The notes: generated from the letters alone by a model not told the origin. A stretch of DNA of 64,000 bases from Cladocopium goreaui (GCA_947184155.2 CAMXCT020000446.1:964280-1028279); one strand, 5' to 3'; positions 29,401 to 37,139 are shown, numbered from the stretch's first letter. Made by a program: numbers and translations.

Positions 29401-30502
29401 GTGTCTTACCATGCACAACTGCTACACGGAACCATTGTCCATGTAATGGAAAATGAATTGCCACCTTGCTCTGCAGTGTCTGATGGTTGCCGAACCTGAA
29501 AATCAGATCTACCTCTTGACGCTTAAGCTGACTCCTAATGCTTGGTTGCAGTTGTTCCAACAGTTCTTTGAGCTGATCACTCCCAATGACGGACTGTGAA
29601 GCACCAAGATCGACAACTCCAGTGGTTCCAGCAGAGCAAAACAAACTATGGCATTCAGCGGATGCATCAGTGGGGCAGCTTGGCTTGACCAGGTTTGGTC
29701 GGATCTCACACGGCTTGGTTGTTGGTGTTCCCTTCCTGGGCACATATGAGAACATGTCACCTAGTCTTTTCTTGAGTGCGTTCTGAAAGCTATACCCCTT
29801 GGACCTCCCCATAATAACCCCAAAACACCATTCCAATAGGTTCCGAGATTCTGTTGGGTCATGCCATGGTTCCATATCATTCAGCAAACTGAACGTATCG
29901 GCATCGACATTGGGCTCGACAACGGTTGCAGCGGCTGCTTCATGGTCTATGACAATTGAGGTGGGCACCACATTCTTACCATCACTGCTGGAAGTTTGAT
30001 TCAAAGGACATTCGGCCTTCCAATGGCCTTTGGCGCCGCAACGCCGGCATGAACTCTCTGCAATTCTCTGAGCCAGTGACTTAGATCGGAACCCTTTGCC
30101 TTTCTGTTTTCCAAATCCCTTCTTTCCAAAAGAACCCTTGCCTTTGCTGTTGCTCCAGAAACCTCGGGAGCGTGTTTTCTCCACCAGTCGTTTCCTGGCC
30201 TCTTGGTATGACGAAAAAAAGGCGGCCAATTCATGATCCTCCTGAACACTGTCCACTACGGCGTTCTCAAACTGGACTATCAAGGCTGAGTCTTCATCAT
30301 CATGCAAGTTCGGATCAATTTCATCTTCATACCATTCATCTTCATACCTTGACCAGTCATCATGTTGATCATCATGTTCTTCAGCTACAAAAGCGGTATG
30401 ATCATAGGTCTTGAGCGTCTTGTCCTTTTTCCCAAAAGCATATTCTTGAAAGAACGAGGAACCTAACATGCGAACTGCTGCAGCTACTCGGGACAGCTTC
30501 AA
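23459..30502 (-). CDS. Ty1/copia Pol polyprotein (2347 codons) with methyltransferase-like module
   Basis: The open frame has no stop. Domains by residue: acidic N-terminal gag tail 1-150; CCHC zinc knuckle C152-C155-H160-C165; aspartic protease around D298 (VVDLGASQSVIG, Leu where Thr/Ser is usual); low-complexity 430-720; methyltransferase-like 783-1000 with LYEIMCGPESELT, SPECGPW (C843) and HLEQPEG (E895); unknown conserved-looking 1045-1157; integrase zinc site H1265-H1270-C1298-C1301 and catalytic D1328, D1387, E1423 (D-35-E spacing); reverse transcriptase 1775-2000 with D1851 and HVDD (D1943, D1944); RNase H D2097, E2150, D2228, D2277. The first codon is a TTG at the open-frame edge, not a real start: translation must enter from gag. 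Residues 511-711 are probably read in the wrong frame (see the alternative frame). The length is far above the ~1300-1700 residues usual for copia. Confidence 0.88.
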   Translation of the reverse strand: MKLSRVAAAVRMLGSSFFQEYAFGKKDKTLKTYDHTAFVAEEHDDQHDDWSRYEDEWYEDEIDPNLHDDEDSALIVQFENAVVDSVQEDHELAAFFSSYQEARKRLVEKTRSRGFWSNSKGKGSFGKKGFGKQKGKGFRSKSLAQRIAESSCRRCGAKGHWKAECPLNQTSSSDGKNVVPTSIVIDHEAAAATVVEPNVDADTFSLLNDMEPWHDPTESRNLLEWCFGVIMGRSKGYSFQNALKKRLGDMFSYVPRKGTPTTKPCEIRPNLVKPSCPTDASAECHSLFCSAGTTGVVDLGASQSVIGSDQLKELLEQLQPSIRSQLKRQEVDLIFRFGNHQTLQSKVAIHFPLHGQWFRVAVVHGKTPFLLSSKFLQTIQAVIDANECTLWSKLLNRYIPVYHDEKNLMMMNINDLWGKAHENTVCQVQEQTPPASRPTSQGDDFSMKVSNRMYAIGKKVSESSLTFADVMQPCPSFAVEVPGHEVVNHSVNSSQWSNRDVAGKDHDRLKNATAICPSSKVSPCATSCKTESHVFAQAVPGVHGQEQGRRDRKDSIGHFGRDKDRLGQSQDESDICPSIPGQGVDQLHADKIRGQSETDSSKVLPVCQTDDPRGQPTLDVHSQDQSEYQEEGGNEDYQVGDGQTCGRGGGGGFRLGKNDWSADSANDRDSDQPERDGKPHGTHGRSSGTGDLSPSAAVNSRSSDSAKSRDVGQIEQTSEPLMSTVLNDQGCTEFPVEMLDFEFATVTNEVPTFQKECQRWIHCIRKELSSVQQIIRPTGKRMKLYEIMCGPESELTKQCHNLGGQARRFGLFSGDLGTTAGRRKLFSYLCAEQPEHVWYSPECGPWCRWSALNMSRSLESLQKVLDDRRQRLWQVALGVVLCEHQVSLEKHFHLEQPEGSSMLKLPSVGPLLNVAHPCVFDLCKVGKLKEPVTGMPIRKRLQVCTTSMELKQKFDGQRCLGIHEHYQIAGTTQVQDQSMAVSKFTEQYPRKFARQVCQVLLKRNHSHPSEILANDECEFGPEDHPTKRRRLGQKSSPMQITLRHPNVQWLDVMKAVDAAAPRVGVVVWEQGDILEAVRTLCPNHVVRHVVVCRGTDRMLGPNTRMIPGEAPWRKMICIRRRFEDVVVEPEWENWERLSYRQLRRQSTPARCNLTVFARPKYNSWQENSEGAVNVQPNASSEPKAIPTKRAGDGSSSLSEAMHQLKRSRSSPSATEIVPSEVAPGGSCAKDEKPMDRVVVDLTCQKHGPKFLELEKDEQQWLLKLHRNMGHPGQQKLEYMCRQLGCEDRILKAIPEIRCSTCQESQPPTIPRPSAIKEPLDFGDIVAMDGITWTNSQGSQFHFYHMVDHGTAFQSAYCAPARTAADALRALSLGWMLWAGPPGQLILDAAGEFCDETVHEFAQKHGIKLRIIPPEAHWQNSRCERHGGILQSILTKMDHEESITSYDQLEQALVYATQTKNQWSRHRGYPPEVLVFGKLQRQPGSVVSDETGSAHELARTDSPEGIRFRAELSRREQARQAFVKVDNDQACRRALLQRTRPNRGRYQPGDWIMLWRENKKWMGPMRVIQQEGDSCVWAVFGNRLYRGAPEQVRPLSAVEEVSLDKSGAVSKEEQPKIGPVMIENSAEMPAQTPRAAPTTGSPQVSIRDSTEPEPSIGSPSIVPTEEIEEQLQHEDDHIEIPVPDDDDADLFCEALQVSSDQCWSMEIELDVNDVTRMYGAEHEEQVACLVSAAKKQRSEVKLKDLNTEDRKLFDMAKDKELQSWLDTGTIQKICRQQIPKENVLRCRWLLTWKDMGDTEKTTKTPKARLIVLGYEDPQLCELDRDSPTLSKLARMLILQFAASSGWDIGSFDIRTAFLRGSDDSRQLGLEPPIELRNKMNLADDEIVQLLKGAYGRVDAPLLWFREFQKGLLELNFTQSPFDPCLFTLQDKKGQTCGLIGIHVDDGLCCGTPEFHAKLKQLEAKYPFGSRKDRDFTFTGLHIQQHQDYSITVDQTKYVKAIEPIHINSQRRHDPQQPVTEDERQQLRGLIGSLQYASTNSRPDLGSRLSFLQSQINSAVVQTLMDGNRTLQEAKRYADTALRIQPIPLQDIRFVSFSDAAFASSKNHSSHQGMLLMTAHKCIGANQSSPVNPILWSSRKIQKVAVSTLSAEAMAMAGAVDTLAWARLFWAWLLDHACQWQLGDPALLKLPPAFTAIKDEDNDEEPNASLMHTHEISKNVSLADSIISTDCKSLYDIISRTAQPACSEFRTLLQAKLIREHLATGVMVRWVPTGAQMADALTKIMDSTVLRECLRLGHYRLQDETQVLKTRADAKTRIRWLRGTESNSISSEKSQVVSETSAYPYVSSK
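27502..28155 (-). other. C5-methyltransferase-like module within Pol (residues ~783-1000)
   Basis: Motif order resembles DNA cytosine-C5 methyltransferases: a glycine-containing SAM-site-like start (LYEIMCGPESELT), an acidic turn (GDLGTTAGR), a Pro-Cys motif IV-like SPECGPW with candidate nucleophile C843 at 27974-27976, and a motif VI-like Glu in HLEQPEG (E895). A Cys-rich tail FDLCKVG...RCLGIHEH follows. Canonical PPC is here PEC and a motif VIII (QRR) is not visible, so activity is open. Inference from motifs only. Confidence 0.5.
28369..28971 (-). CDS. Alternative reading frame inside pol, 200 codons
   Basis: On the same strand as pol but shifted one base, this frame is open from an ATG to a TAG. 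It contains PVQLRVRLKAMSLHKQFQ, IPLAILAETKIDLGKAK, QDKEWTNYMLTRF, HQKYFQYVKLMI, an acidic run and a C-terminal amphipathic helix (MESRMGRMEEALAQVISHLQ). It looks far more protein-like than the Gly/Ser/Asp/Gln-rich text the pol frame gives over the same bases. Most likely it is the true coding frame, separated from pol by small indels at both ends; overlapping coding is the alternative. A third-frame fragment just upstream (IEECHSYLSELKSVSL) suggests more than one indel. Confidence 0.55.
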   Translation of the reverse strand: MPQLSVRAQKCLPVQLRVRLKAMSLHKQFQAYMGKNKDEEIEKIPLAILAETKIDLGKAKMNQTFAQAFQDKEWTNYMLTRFEDSQKPTHQKYFQYVKLMIQEDSQPSTSTVKTKVNTKKKEEMKTTRLGMVKPVDEEEEEDSDWERMTGVPTQQMTEIQINQNEMESRMGRMEEALAQVISHLQQLSTQGLLIQPKAEM

Positions 30503-30515
30503 TTCACCAGAGTCC

Positions 30516-31064
30516 TCAGCTCCCGATTCTACCAGAATTCGCTTTTTTGTCCTCCCCAGTCAATCGGCTTCCCCTCAGAGTGATGTACGCCTGCAACTCA
30601 GCTAAGGACATTTTCTTTGACAGAAGTTCTGACCAGGCCACATCGGCTCGGGCCAAAAACGAATCAGCAGTTTCGTCAGGCTTCTGCACACATCGAAACA
30701 GGGCCTTCTCGGCAATCTCAAAACGTTTCTCTAACTCCACTTGTCCAAAAGACCCTCCTACCAGTGACACAATCATCTCAATCCCTTTGCGATCACCAGT
30801 GAAAATCTCGGCTTGATGAAGTTGAAGCTTTTGGAATGCAGATCCCTTGGTGTTGAGCACTATACGTGTTGCTAGCTCGACCAATCGATTCTCAGGCCAT
30901 GCTTGCAACAACAGCTGAATTTTCTGACTCCATGTCTCCACGCTGTCCACTCCAGGGTCATATGATGGCACAAGCTGCGCCAACTGCGTTTGCACACTTT
31001 CCTTTTGTCCATCACCTGAAGCAGCCTCCGTTGCCCCATCAGGCATGGTAGCTCGCCCTGCCAT
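30516..31064 (-). CDS. Ty1/copia Gag, N-terminal part (182 codons)
   Basis: ATG 22 bases after the primer binding site. Contains the copia-type gag core: DSVETWSQKIQLLLQAW, NRLVELATRIVL, FAQ-less FEIAEKALFRCVQKP and DSFLARADVAWSELLSKK, which are helices of the UBN2/copia-gag fold. It should assemble the particle that packages the element RNA. The frame ends at a TGA (30516-30518) shortly after an A6 run on the coding strand (30543-30548); the zinc knuckle lies in the next frame, in the pol open frame. Removal of one base in that run would fuse the two frames. Confidence 0.82.
   Translation of the reverse strand: MAGRATMPDGATEAASGDGQKESVQTQLAQLVPSYDPGVDSVETWSQKIQLLLQAWPENRLVELATRIVLNTKGSAFQKLQLHQAEIFTGDRKGIEMIVSLVGGSFGQVELEKRFEIAEKALFRCVQKPDETADSFLARADVAWSELLSKKMSLAELQAYITLRGSRLTGEDKKANSGRIGS
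30543..30548 (-). other. A6 run at the gag/pol frame switch
   Basis: Coding strand reads GAC AAA AAA GCG in the gag frame. The pol frame is +1 relative to gag and is open from just after a TGA at 30560-30562, so the switch must occur between there and the gag stop at 30516. The homopolymer is the obvious site for an indel or a sequencing error; programmed +1 shifting is less likely. Confidence 0.6.
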
Positions 31065-31072
31065 GTCGGCCA

Positions 31073-31086
31073 GGGCTCCGCTACCA
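31073..31086 (-). other. Primer binding site (initiator Met tRNA type)
   Basis: Coding strand TGGTAGCGGAGCCC, 8 bases downstream of the 5' LTR. TGGTAGC-x-GAG is the complement of the 3' end of many eukaryotic initiator tRNAs, the usual primer of Ty1/copia elements; one position differs from the animal-type sequence. Confidence 0.65.
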
Positions 31087-31094
31087 ATCTCAAT

Positions 31095-31351
31095 TGATTG
31101 GTAACGGTCCCACCTGTGAATTCCTTGGTGTCCTCACCTTGTTGTAATGGCGACCACGCCAATCCTTAATGAAACCCTTATGGCTGCCACGCCATTTCCA
31201 AGCGGCCACGCTTGATTTTCCTATGGCTCGAAGCGATCCCGCCACGTCCCACCCGCTTTGGGCCGCATTGCAGATGCACACACGGAACTGAGCAAGTTGA
31301 CCAGGCAGTCTGGATGAAAAGGAAAGGGAACATGTGAATGCTGGATTGACA
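31095..31351 (-). repeat. 5' LTR of the Ty1/copia element
   Basis: 257 bp, TG...CA ends, one substitution and one indel from the 3' LTR. It should contain the promoter of the element; no TATA box is evident. Confidence 0.93.
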
Positions 31352-31410
31352 ACATACATACATACATACATACATACATACATACATACATACATACATA
31401 CATACATACA

Positions 31411-31440
<30 letters not shown>
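31352..31440. repeat. (CATA)n microsatellite, right part
   Basis: Pure CATA repeat that begins at the element edge. Together with 22738-22934 it shows the target was a tract of at least ~230 bases. Confidence 0.95.
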
Positions 31441-31442
<2 letters not shown>

Positions 31443-33851
31443 CACACACAGAGGTACATACTATAATTATATATATATAAAATTATGTATATGTATGCAT
31501 ATATATATACATATGTATCACATATCAGATCATACATGAATTGTATAGCCATATCCACAGTGGCTATACATTTTGACATCTGCGGATGCGTGGCCTCAAC
31601 GATCGAATTGAGGTCTCCAGAGTTGGTGATCAACTCATTGGACACACGGACCATCGAATTGTTGTCCCTTGGTGATGCCATGACTTGCCGTGGCTTGCGG
31701 GGGGCACTTGTCCATAGATTTCTACGAGTATAATTATATATATATGATTATGTGTATATTATATATATACACTGTATATACATACATTGATGATGTATCC
31801 ATCAAAAGAAAAATCAACTGCCCTTGGATGCATACCCCATATATTGTCTTATATAGTCTTATTTGAACCCAGGGACATGTTTGAATCTCATTTTTGAAGA
31901 CTTGTCTGGCGAACTCGCAGTGCCAAAAGGCTCAATGATATCTGTTTTTGGGACATTTTTATTGTGGCGAGAGTAGCAACACAGTTTGACATATGTTCCA
32001 TCTATATTGGGCACACCTTTTGGTGAACGATTCAGAGATCTAGGTCAGCAGCCGACTCCTTGAATATTTTAGAGGGGAGAGCTCTGCGGCAACCGTTGGT
32101 CCTGTTGGTTAAATGATTAATCGCCTGTGTATGAAAAATCGAGGTTTTTTCAACCTCAGCTGATCAGTGTCCCAAACTCCCGCTGATGATCTGACCTCAA
32201 CAAGACCCCCCATGTCTCTGAATGTCTCTGAGGTTTCATGCAGTGCCGGCCACACTGTCTTACAGTGCTGAGGTGTCGATGGTGTATGGTGGCGGGATTC
32301 ATCCTGGGAAATCAATGGACATCACCATTTCAATGGCTATAAAACAAGATTCAACTTGCAAGTCATCCGGAGTTCTGGGTGATTTTCCAGCATGCCATTT
32401 GTGCTTGAAGGACAAAGTTATGCAAGGGTCACATCCCCCTGATGTTGGAGCAAATGCGACATAGAAGTAGAATGAAGTAGATGTGTGTGAGACCCGTGGA
32501 GCAGACGTCGCTAGGTCTTTCTCTTCATTACCTCTGATGTGATCGCCCCAGCAGATTTTGTGTTACCATCTCACCATGGGCCTTATCGGAGCTTATGGGA
32601 TCTTATCCCCAGATGACATTTCTTTTTTTCCCATATTACAATTATATACAATTATTAATATTATTAATATCATTACCAGCCTTATCCTTAAGCTGGGAGT
32701 TCCGGATTCACTTGTTTCACCAAGGATCGGGTGATCAGTGAGACCCGGCTGTTGCAACTGTCGTACACGTGAGACAACCGGTGGGACATATGCAGAATTT
32801 CATTGCACCAAGAGATAGTTTAGTTCGGAGACAATATCACGTTTTTTGACCACATTTTTCACCCTAAATTAGAAAATCACTTGCCTATATTGCCACAGAA
32901 ATCCGTAAAAAACATCGTCTAACAATGCATGTATATATATATATAATACAATACAATCGGAATGTGCTTATTCAACGTATTGTTTGTAGAAATCGCTCAA
33001 ATCTGCTCTAGCGGTGAGCCAAAGTTGAGCATCTCTGTGGCTTTCCACAGATGAATTGCCTTGACCCTGGGAAGATGAACAGGGTGCACGGCGTTGCAGG
33101 CGCATAGCAACCTCCTTTGCTTGCGGTTAACGTCTGTGGTCAACCTCGACCACCGGAAAAGCCTGCAGTTTTGAGAGGAGCCCCAAGTACTTCCAATTTA
33201 CTGTTTACACGAAGAAAGTGTGCTGGGTTTGAGGGGTCCCTATCTGATTCATGATTTAGTTTGAATGTTTCCTTTAAAAGTTAAAAACATGGGTTGAGGA
33301 GTTCAGGAGCTCTTTCTCAATCATATTCAATATCATTCCATATGCTTCAGATTGATTCAGGCACAGAGCCTGTATGGAATAGAAGCTGGACTACTCTGAC
33401 AAGGTGGTTCAATGCAAAGAGGCTTCAGCACAAATGCAATCACTAAGCTTCAAACAAATTCAAACCGCTTGTACATTTAAGATCATTTAAGTACATAGTG
33501 TATTTTGCATATTCACACCTATTTTCCTGTAGTGCACATATATATATATACATATATAATATGTATACACAGCATGTATGCATGATATATATATATATAT
33601 GGTTTAGACGGTTTAGATATCAAATGAACATATTTCAAGACTGGCAGACCTTTGGCACCTCTTAACTTCTGCAGCGACCGTTAAAGCGAAATGAGAAAAG
33701 GAAGAGGATACGGACTGACCTTTTTCTGATGTTTTCTGCTTTGTCTTGAGATGACAGTGCATGAGCTCGGAATGCTCCTGACCACAGAATTGACCCTTGT
33801 CACCCCAACACAAGAATCCCCACAAATAAACATGCTACACTCCCCATTTGT
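31441..33851. other. Largely non-coding region after the retrotransposon
   Basis: Two exon-like islands: 31560-31710, open on both strands (+ reads STIELRSPELVINSLDTRTI; - begins MASPRDNNSMVRVSNELI), and 32235-32340 (+ AEVSMVYGGGIHPGKSMDIT). Either could hold a missing NPHP4 3' exon but neither aligns convincingly. TA repeats at 31735-31770, 32935-32950 and 33540-33605. Confidence 0.3.
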
Positions 33852-33945
33852 AGCCCATTGCCGGTGGTACACGGCAGGCACACGCTTTGGTGACGGCTGC
33901 GCGCGTGGCACCACGAGCGCCACATTTGGGTGAGCCACCAAGATG
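33852..33945 (+). CDS. Weak candidate exon
   Basis: GC-rich island with a frame reading PIAGGTRQAHALVTAARVAP and RAPHLGEPPR. The opposite strand is also open. No family recognised. Confidence 0.25.
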
Positions 33946-34312
33946 GGGATGGACTTGAATCAAATTGCCGCTGCTCTTGCGGTCTTTGGGATTGTTATCA
34001 AGACCTAAGTGATCCAGCTTTGGAGTGATGAGAGTTGACAAAGGGGCAGTTGTCCAGAGAAGGTGGTCTGGCATAATTTTAGTTAGACGCAGATACAACT
34101 CCAACCCTGGCCCACATTTGGCTAGCGGCTAGCAGGGGGCAATGTTGGCTTCACCCCAGCTTTCAGTGTACGATGTATTGAGGCAATCAAAGCAATTCCC
34201 TTGCAGCGTCGCCCGGGACCCTCAGTTTGCTTATTTCCAGCCAATCATATCACGGACTGGTTAGGCGGAACTGTGCTCTTTTGTCCCTTGCAATCCGCAT
34301 GATCCCGCTCCA

Positions 34313-34376
34313 GGTTGAGCACCGAGTACATTCCGCCCCGCAAGCGCTCCTCAGACCGGGGCCCAGGGCTGTTGAA
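34313..34376 (+). CDS. Weak candidate exon
   Basis: After CGCTCCAG: VEHRVHSAPQALLRPGPRAV then a TGA. Could be a last exon; the - strand is also open. Confidence 0.25.
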
Positions 34377-34689
34377 GGATGAACCAAACTGGACCAAACA
34401 GGAAGACCTACCTCCCCCAGGGAGGGCTCATGGTGAAATGAATTAAGGTCATCCATCATATCCTTTGGTGCTCTCTGCCCACTTTGAGCTAGTTAGCCTC
34501 AGCGCCCAGCCACGCATCATCACATACATTTCTATAAAACCACCACAACCTCATCATATCAACTCATATCATCCACCTTATCCAAATCATTATATAATAT
34601 ATCATCGGTATATATAATACACTCATTTTCATCAAAGCTTATACATCATCTTACCTCATCCATTTCATCATTCCTAGAAAAAATACAAC

Positions 34690-35530
34690 ATAAATTATAT
34701 AATATTCACGTCGCTTCGCGACGGCAACCGCCCGCACCGCATCGTTGGGCAGCCGCTCGTAACTGCCAATGATGTCGGCCATTGAGACCAAAAACATCCG
34801 AAAGTACTGATTGTCGGAAAAAAAAAACGCGAAGAATTTGATAGCCATGTATAGCGGACCAACGCAGTTCAAAAAATAACGAAAAACATGAAAAAACGGC
34901 GAAATTGCTGTTATTTACAGTGTTTTTGCGCGGTGAGAAGCAGAAACCACTGCAAATACCATGGTTTTTGAGGGTCAGGTGGCCAAAAACACTGTAATTT
35001 ACAGTGTTTTTTTAACCAACGTCAAAAAACACTGGTATTTACGATGTTTTCATTCACACCGTAACATAAAACAGCGTAATTTACGAGGTTTTTGGAAGTT
35101 TTGAAGCTAGCCGTCAAGCATGCAGAAAACAGAAAAACACTGTAAAAACCAGTGTTTCTGCTATCACAAAACGACGAAAATCAGTCCGAAAACGGGTCCA
35201 AAAACTCAAAAATCCGCCTCCGGGCCCGGCCACCTGCGGAACCGCAAAAAAAGATGTTGCAAACCAAAAAATTGAGGTCAAAAAGTTGAAAAACACGGTT
35301 TTTTTTCACTTTTCGCTTGCCGATTTTGGACGGGCGCGTTCACGAACAGGTGTCTTCCGTACTGTTTTTTACAGTGTTTTTTGAAGGCGAGCGTCACGAC
35401 CTATCAAAAACAGGAGGTTTTGGCCGAAAAATGCCCCCCCCCCCAGGTAAACCTGTAACCTTTTACGAGTGCCATCCGGAAGATCACGCCCCAGCACCTT
35501 CGGTGCGGGCGGATTTTATTATATAAATTA
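34690..35530. mobile_element. Possible non-autonomous element with AT-rich inverted ends and internal palindromes
   Basis: The segment is bounded by CATAAATTATATAATA (34689 region) and, in inverted form, TATTATATAAATTATGG (35515-35530). Inside are at least five palindromes of the type AAAACACTG-TAA-T-TTA-CAGTGTTTT and no gene. The ends are AT-rich, so the inverted match may be partly chance. No target duplication could be fixed. Confidence 0.35.
34985..35011. repeat. Perfect palindrome, 13 bp arms
   Basis: AAAAACACTGTAA, a single T, then TTACAGTGTTTTT. Related imperfect copies at about 35025-35053, 35075-35100, 35132-35158 and 35360-35382 keep the CACTG/CAGTG or CGTAA/TTACG core. Confidence 0.85.
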
Positions 35531-35679
35531 TGGATAATTATGGGATGTCCCTTCCTGCCTGTGCTATATTAAATCATCTTCACCTTCATCATTCTAATCC
35601 TCAACATCTTTTTCTTCCTCGCCTTCAAAATTCATAAGGCGCGCCCGACGGGATGGAGTGGATGGGGGCACCAAAATCC

Positions 35680-35889
35680 CGTAAGACCAGCTACGAAATC
35701 CGTAGAAGCCATTACGGCAACAAAAATCCCGTAAGACACAATACGGTAAAACCTCCTACATAACCAAAATACCAAAATCCGTAAGACCCCCTACGAAATC
35801 CGTAAGACCCCCTACGAAATCCGTAAGATCCCTTACGGAAATCTGTAGAAGCCATTACAGCAAAAAAGAATACCGTAATTAGTGCTACG
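35680..35889. repeat. Array of eight 16-base hairpins, CGTA-N8-TACG
   Basis: Units at 35680, 35701, 35730, 35780, 35801, 35822, 35844 and 35874, each exactly 16 bases with four complementary bases at each end and an 8-base interior. Unit 7 is TGTA...TACA, changed on both arms so that pairing is kept. Unit 6 extends to a 7-bp stem (CCGTAAG/CTTACGG). Spacing is 21-22 bases in the regular part and 29-50 elsewhere. Confidence 0.85.
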
Positions 35890-36079
35890 GGTTGTGCCCC
35901 TGAGTAATAACTGCCTGCCCGTGGGGGCATCCGCATTTGTTGAGAAAAAAACGTTGAGTTGCCGATGCTTCCCTTTTTTTGTGTGAGAAGGTATGAGGTG
36001 TTGAAGTGTGAGTTAGTTTGACAACCTTGTTGCTACTTCTTCTCCGCACCATTTTTTTTGGGGTTGTCCCTTCATCCAC

Positions 36080-36532
36080 CCCGCTGGCAGGTCTTCTACA
36101 TCAAGTACATTATAGCCATCAACAGCGTACTCCACCTGACCCTCAACACCTAGGTTCAGCCAAGGTTTTTAACCCTCAAATATCTTAATCATGATTTTTG
36201 GGCATAATTTATGGGGATAATTTCAACCTAAATTCTAAGGTAAAGTATTCCCAACAATTAACACCTGAAATACAGACCTGTATTGTATTCTACTTGTATT
36301 CTACTCATTTTAAATAGGATACTGACCTCTGCAGTGATTTGCAATTTTGCTGTTTGAAATCTAAGTTTTTGGAGGTGAAATACTAGTCTAGTATTTCCAG
36401 AAATGATAGGCAAAATATTTGCTAGTATTCCTACAGCAGTATTTCACTAATAATATTTAATAAATTATTATGAAAAATTACTATATTTTCTCATCAAAAA
36501 ATATATGGTGTATTTCAACAAGGTCTTTATTC
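36080..36532. other. AT-rich non-coding sequence
   Basis: Base composition drops sharply to AT-rich around 36180 and stays so to about 36950. Repeated CTAGTATTTC/GTATTCTAC motifs at 36280-36450. No gene. Confidence 0.4.
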
Positions 36533-37090
36533 TCATAGTTGTTTATCCTGCTTAGTTATTTGTTTATCTATAGCCTTTTCTAATACATCCATTCTTGTAC
36601 TAAACATTGGATTTTTAGATTTACAATATTTATCTATGATTTTATCTGGGTTATATATTATTATATATGATAATAATGTATTTACTTGAAAAGTCCATAA
36701 ACAAATCATCATATCTATTGTCATCCCTTTCTTTAATTTAGATTAATTTAGTATTTATGTCAGTTTTCATCAACTTCAATACATAGCATTGTATTGCCTA
36801 TAAGTTTCCTTATATCAACTCTTCTTTTTGTAGCACAACAGCCACCCTCTAAATCTACATCAAAAGATTTGTCATTTTTGAAGCCTTCATACTTCATACT
36901 TTGAAAATATATGGGTTGCTACTTAAAGTTCTTTTGACTTCTTCCTTACTGTTAGTGCTCTGGGGTCATCAGGAAAAATATTTACAAAACAATGGCAACA
37001 ATATCCATTGAGTTTTCTGTTGCCTCTTGTTCTACATCCAGTGTTGTAAGGTGGATGAGTTGATTTACATATGTCACTGCCTCTACAGTC
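36533..37090 (-). pseudogene. Decayed Cys-rich/VDEN endonuclease-like gene
   Basis: Read on the - strand, fragments in three frames line up into one protein type: a Cys-rich start (CRTRGNRKLNGYCCHCFVNI, then FPDDPRALTVRKKSKE), a TKRRVDIRK...GNTMLCIEVDEN segment, then NRYDDLFMDFSSKYIIIIYN, and NPDKIIDKYCKSKNPMFSTR with MDVLEKAIDKQI. From memory this resembles an uncharacterised family common in large algal DNA viruses and algal genomes, with a nuclease-like 'RRPD...IEVDE-x-QH' core. Breaks seen: a TAA after the KSKE segment, a TGA right after VDEN (in the place of a usually polar residue), and at least two frame changes. It is AT-rich unlike its flanks, which suggests transfer from an AT-rich source. 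Not functional as it stands. Confidence 0.5.
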
Positions 37091-37139
37091 CCAGGGCATT
37101 TGTCTCTCCTTTTGTATTCCTTTTGTTATGTTCGCATAT

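Larger units (their letters stand above)
22935..31351 (-). mobile_element. Full-length Ty1/copia LTR retrotransposon
   Basis: The element is 8417 bp and reads on the - strand. Seen directly: two direct repeats of 256/257 bp with TG...CA ends and only one substitution and one indel between them; a tRNA-type primer binding site 8 bases inside the 5' LTR; gag; then a 2347-codon open frame with, in order, zinc knuckle, protease, an unusual methyltransferase-like module, integrase, reverse transcriptase and RNase H. Integrase before reverse transcriptase defines Ty1/copia order. The LTR similarity implies a recent insertion. It sits in a (CATA)n tract in an intron of the NPHP4-like gene, antisense to it. 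Both edges share a 7-base ACATACA flank, but the repeat makes a target-site duplication impossible to prove. Nearly all catalytic residues are present; the gag/pol frames are offset (see findings). Confidence 0.93.
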
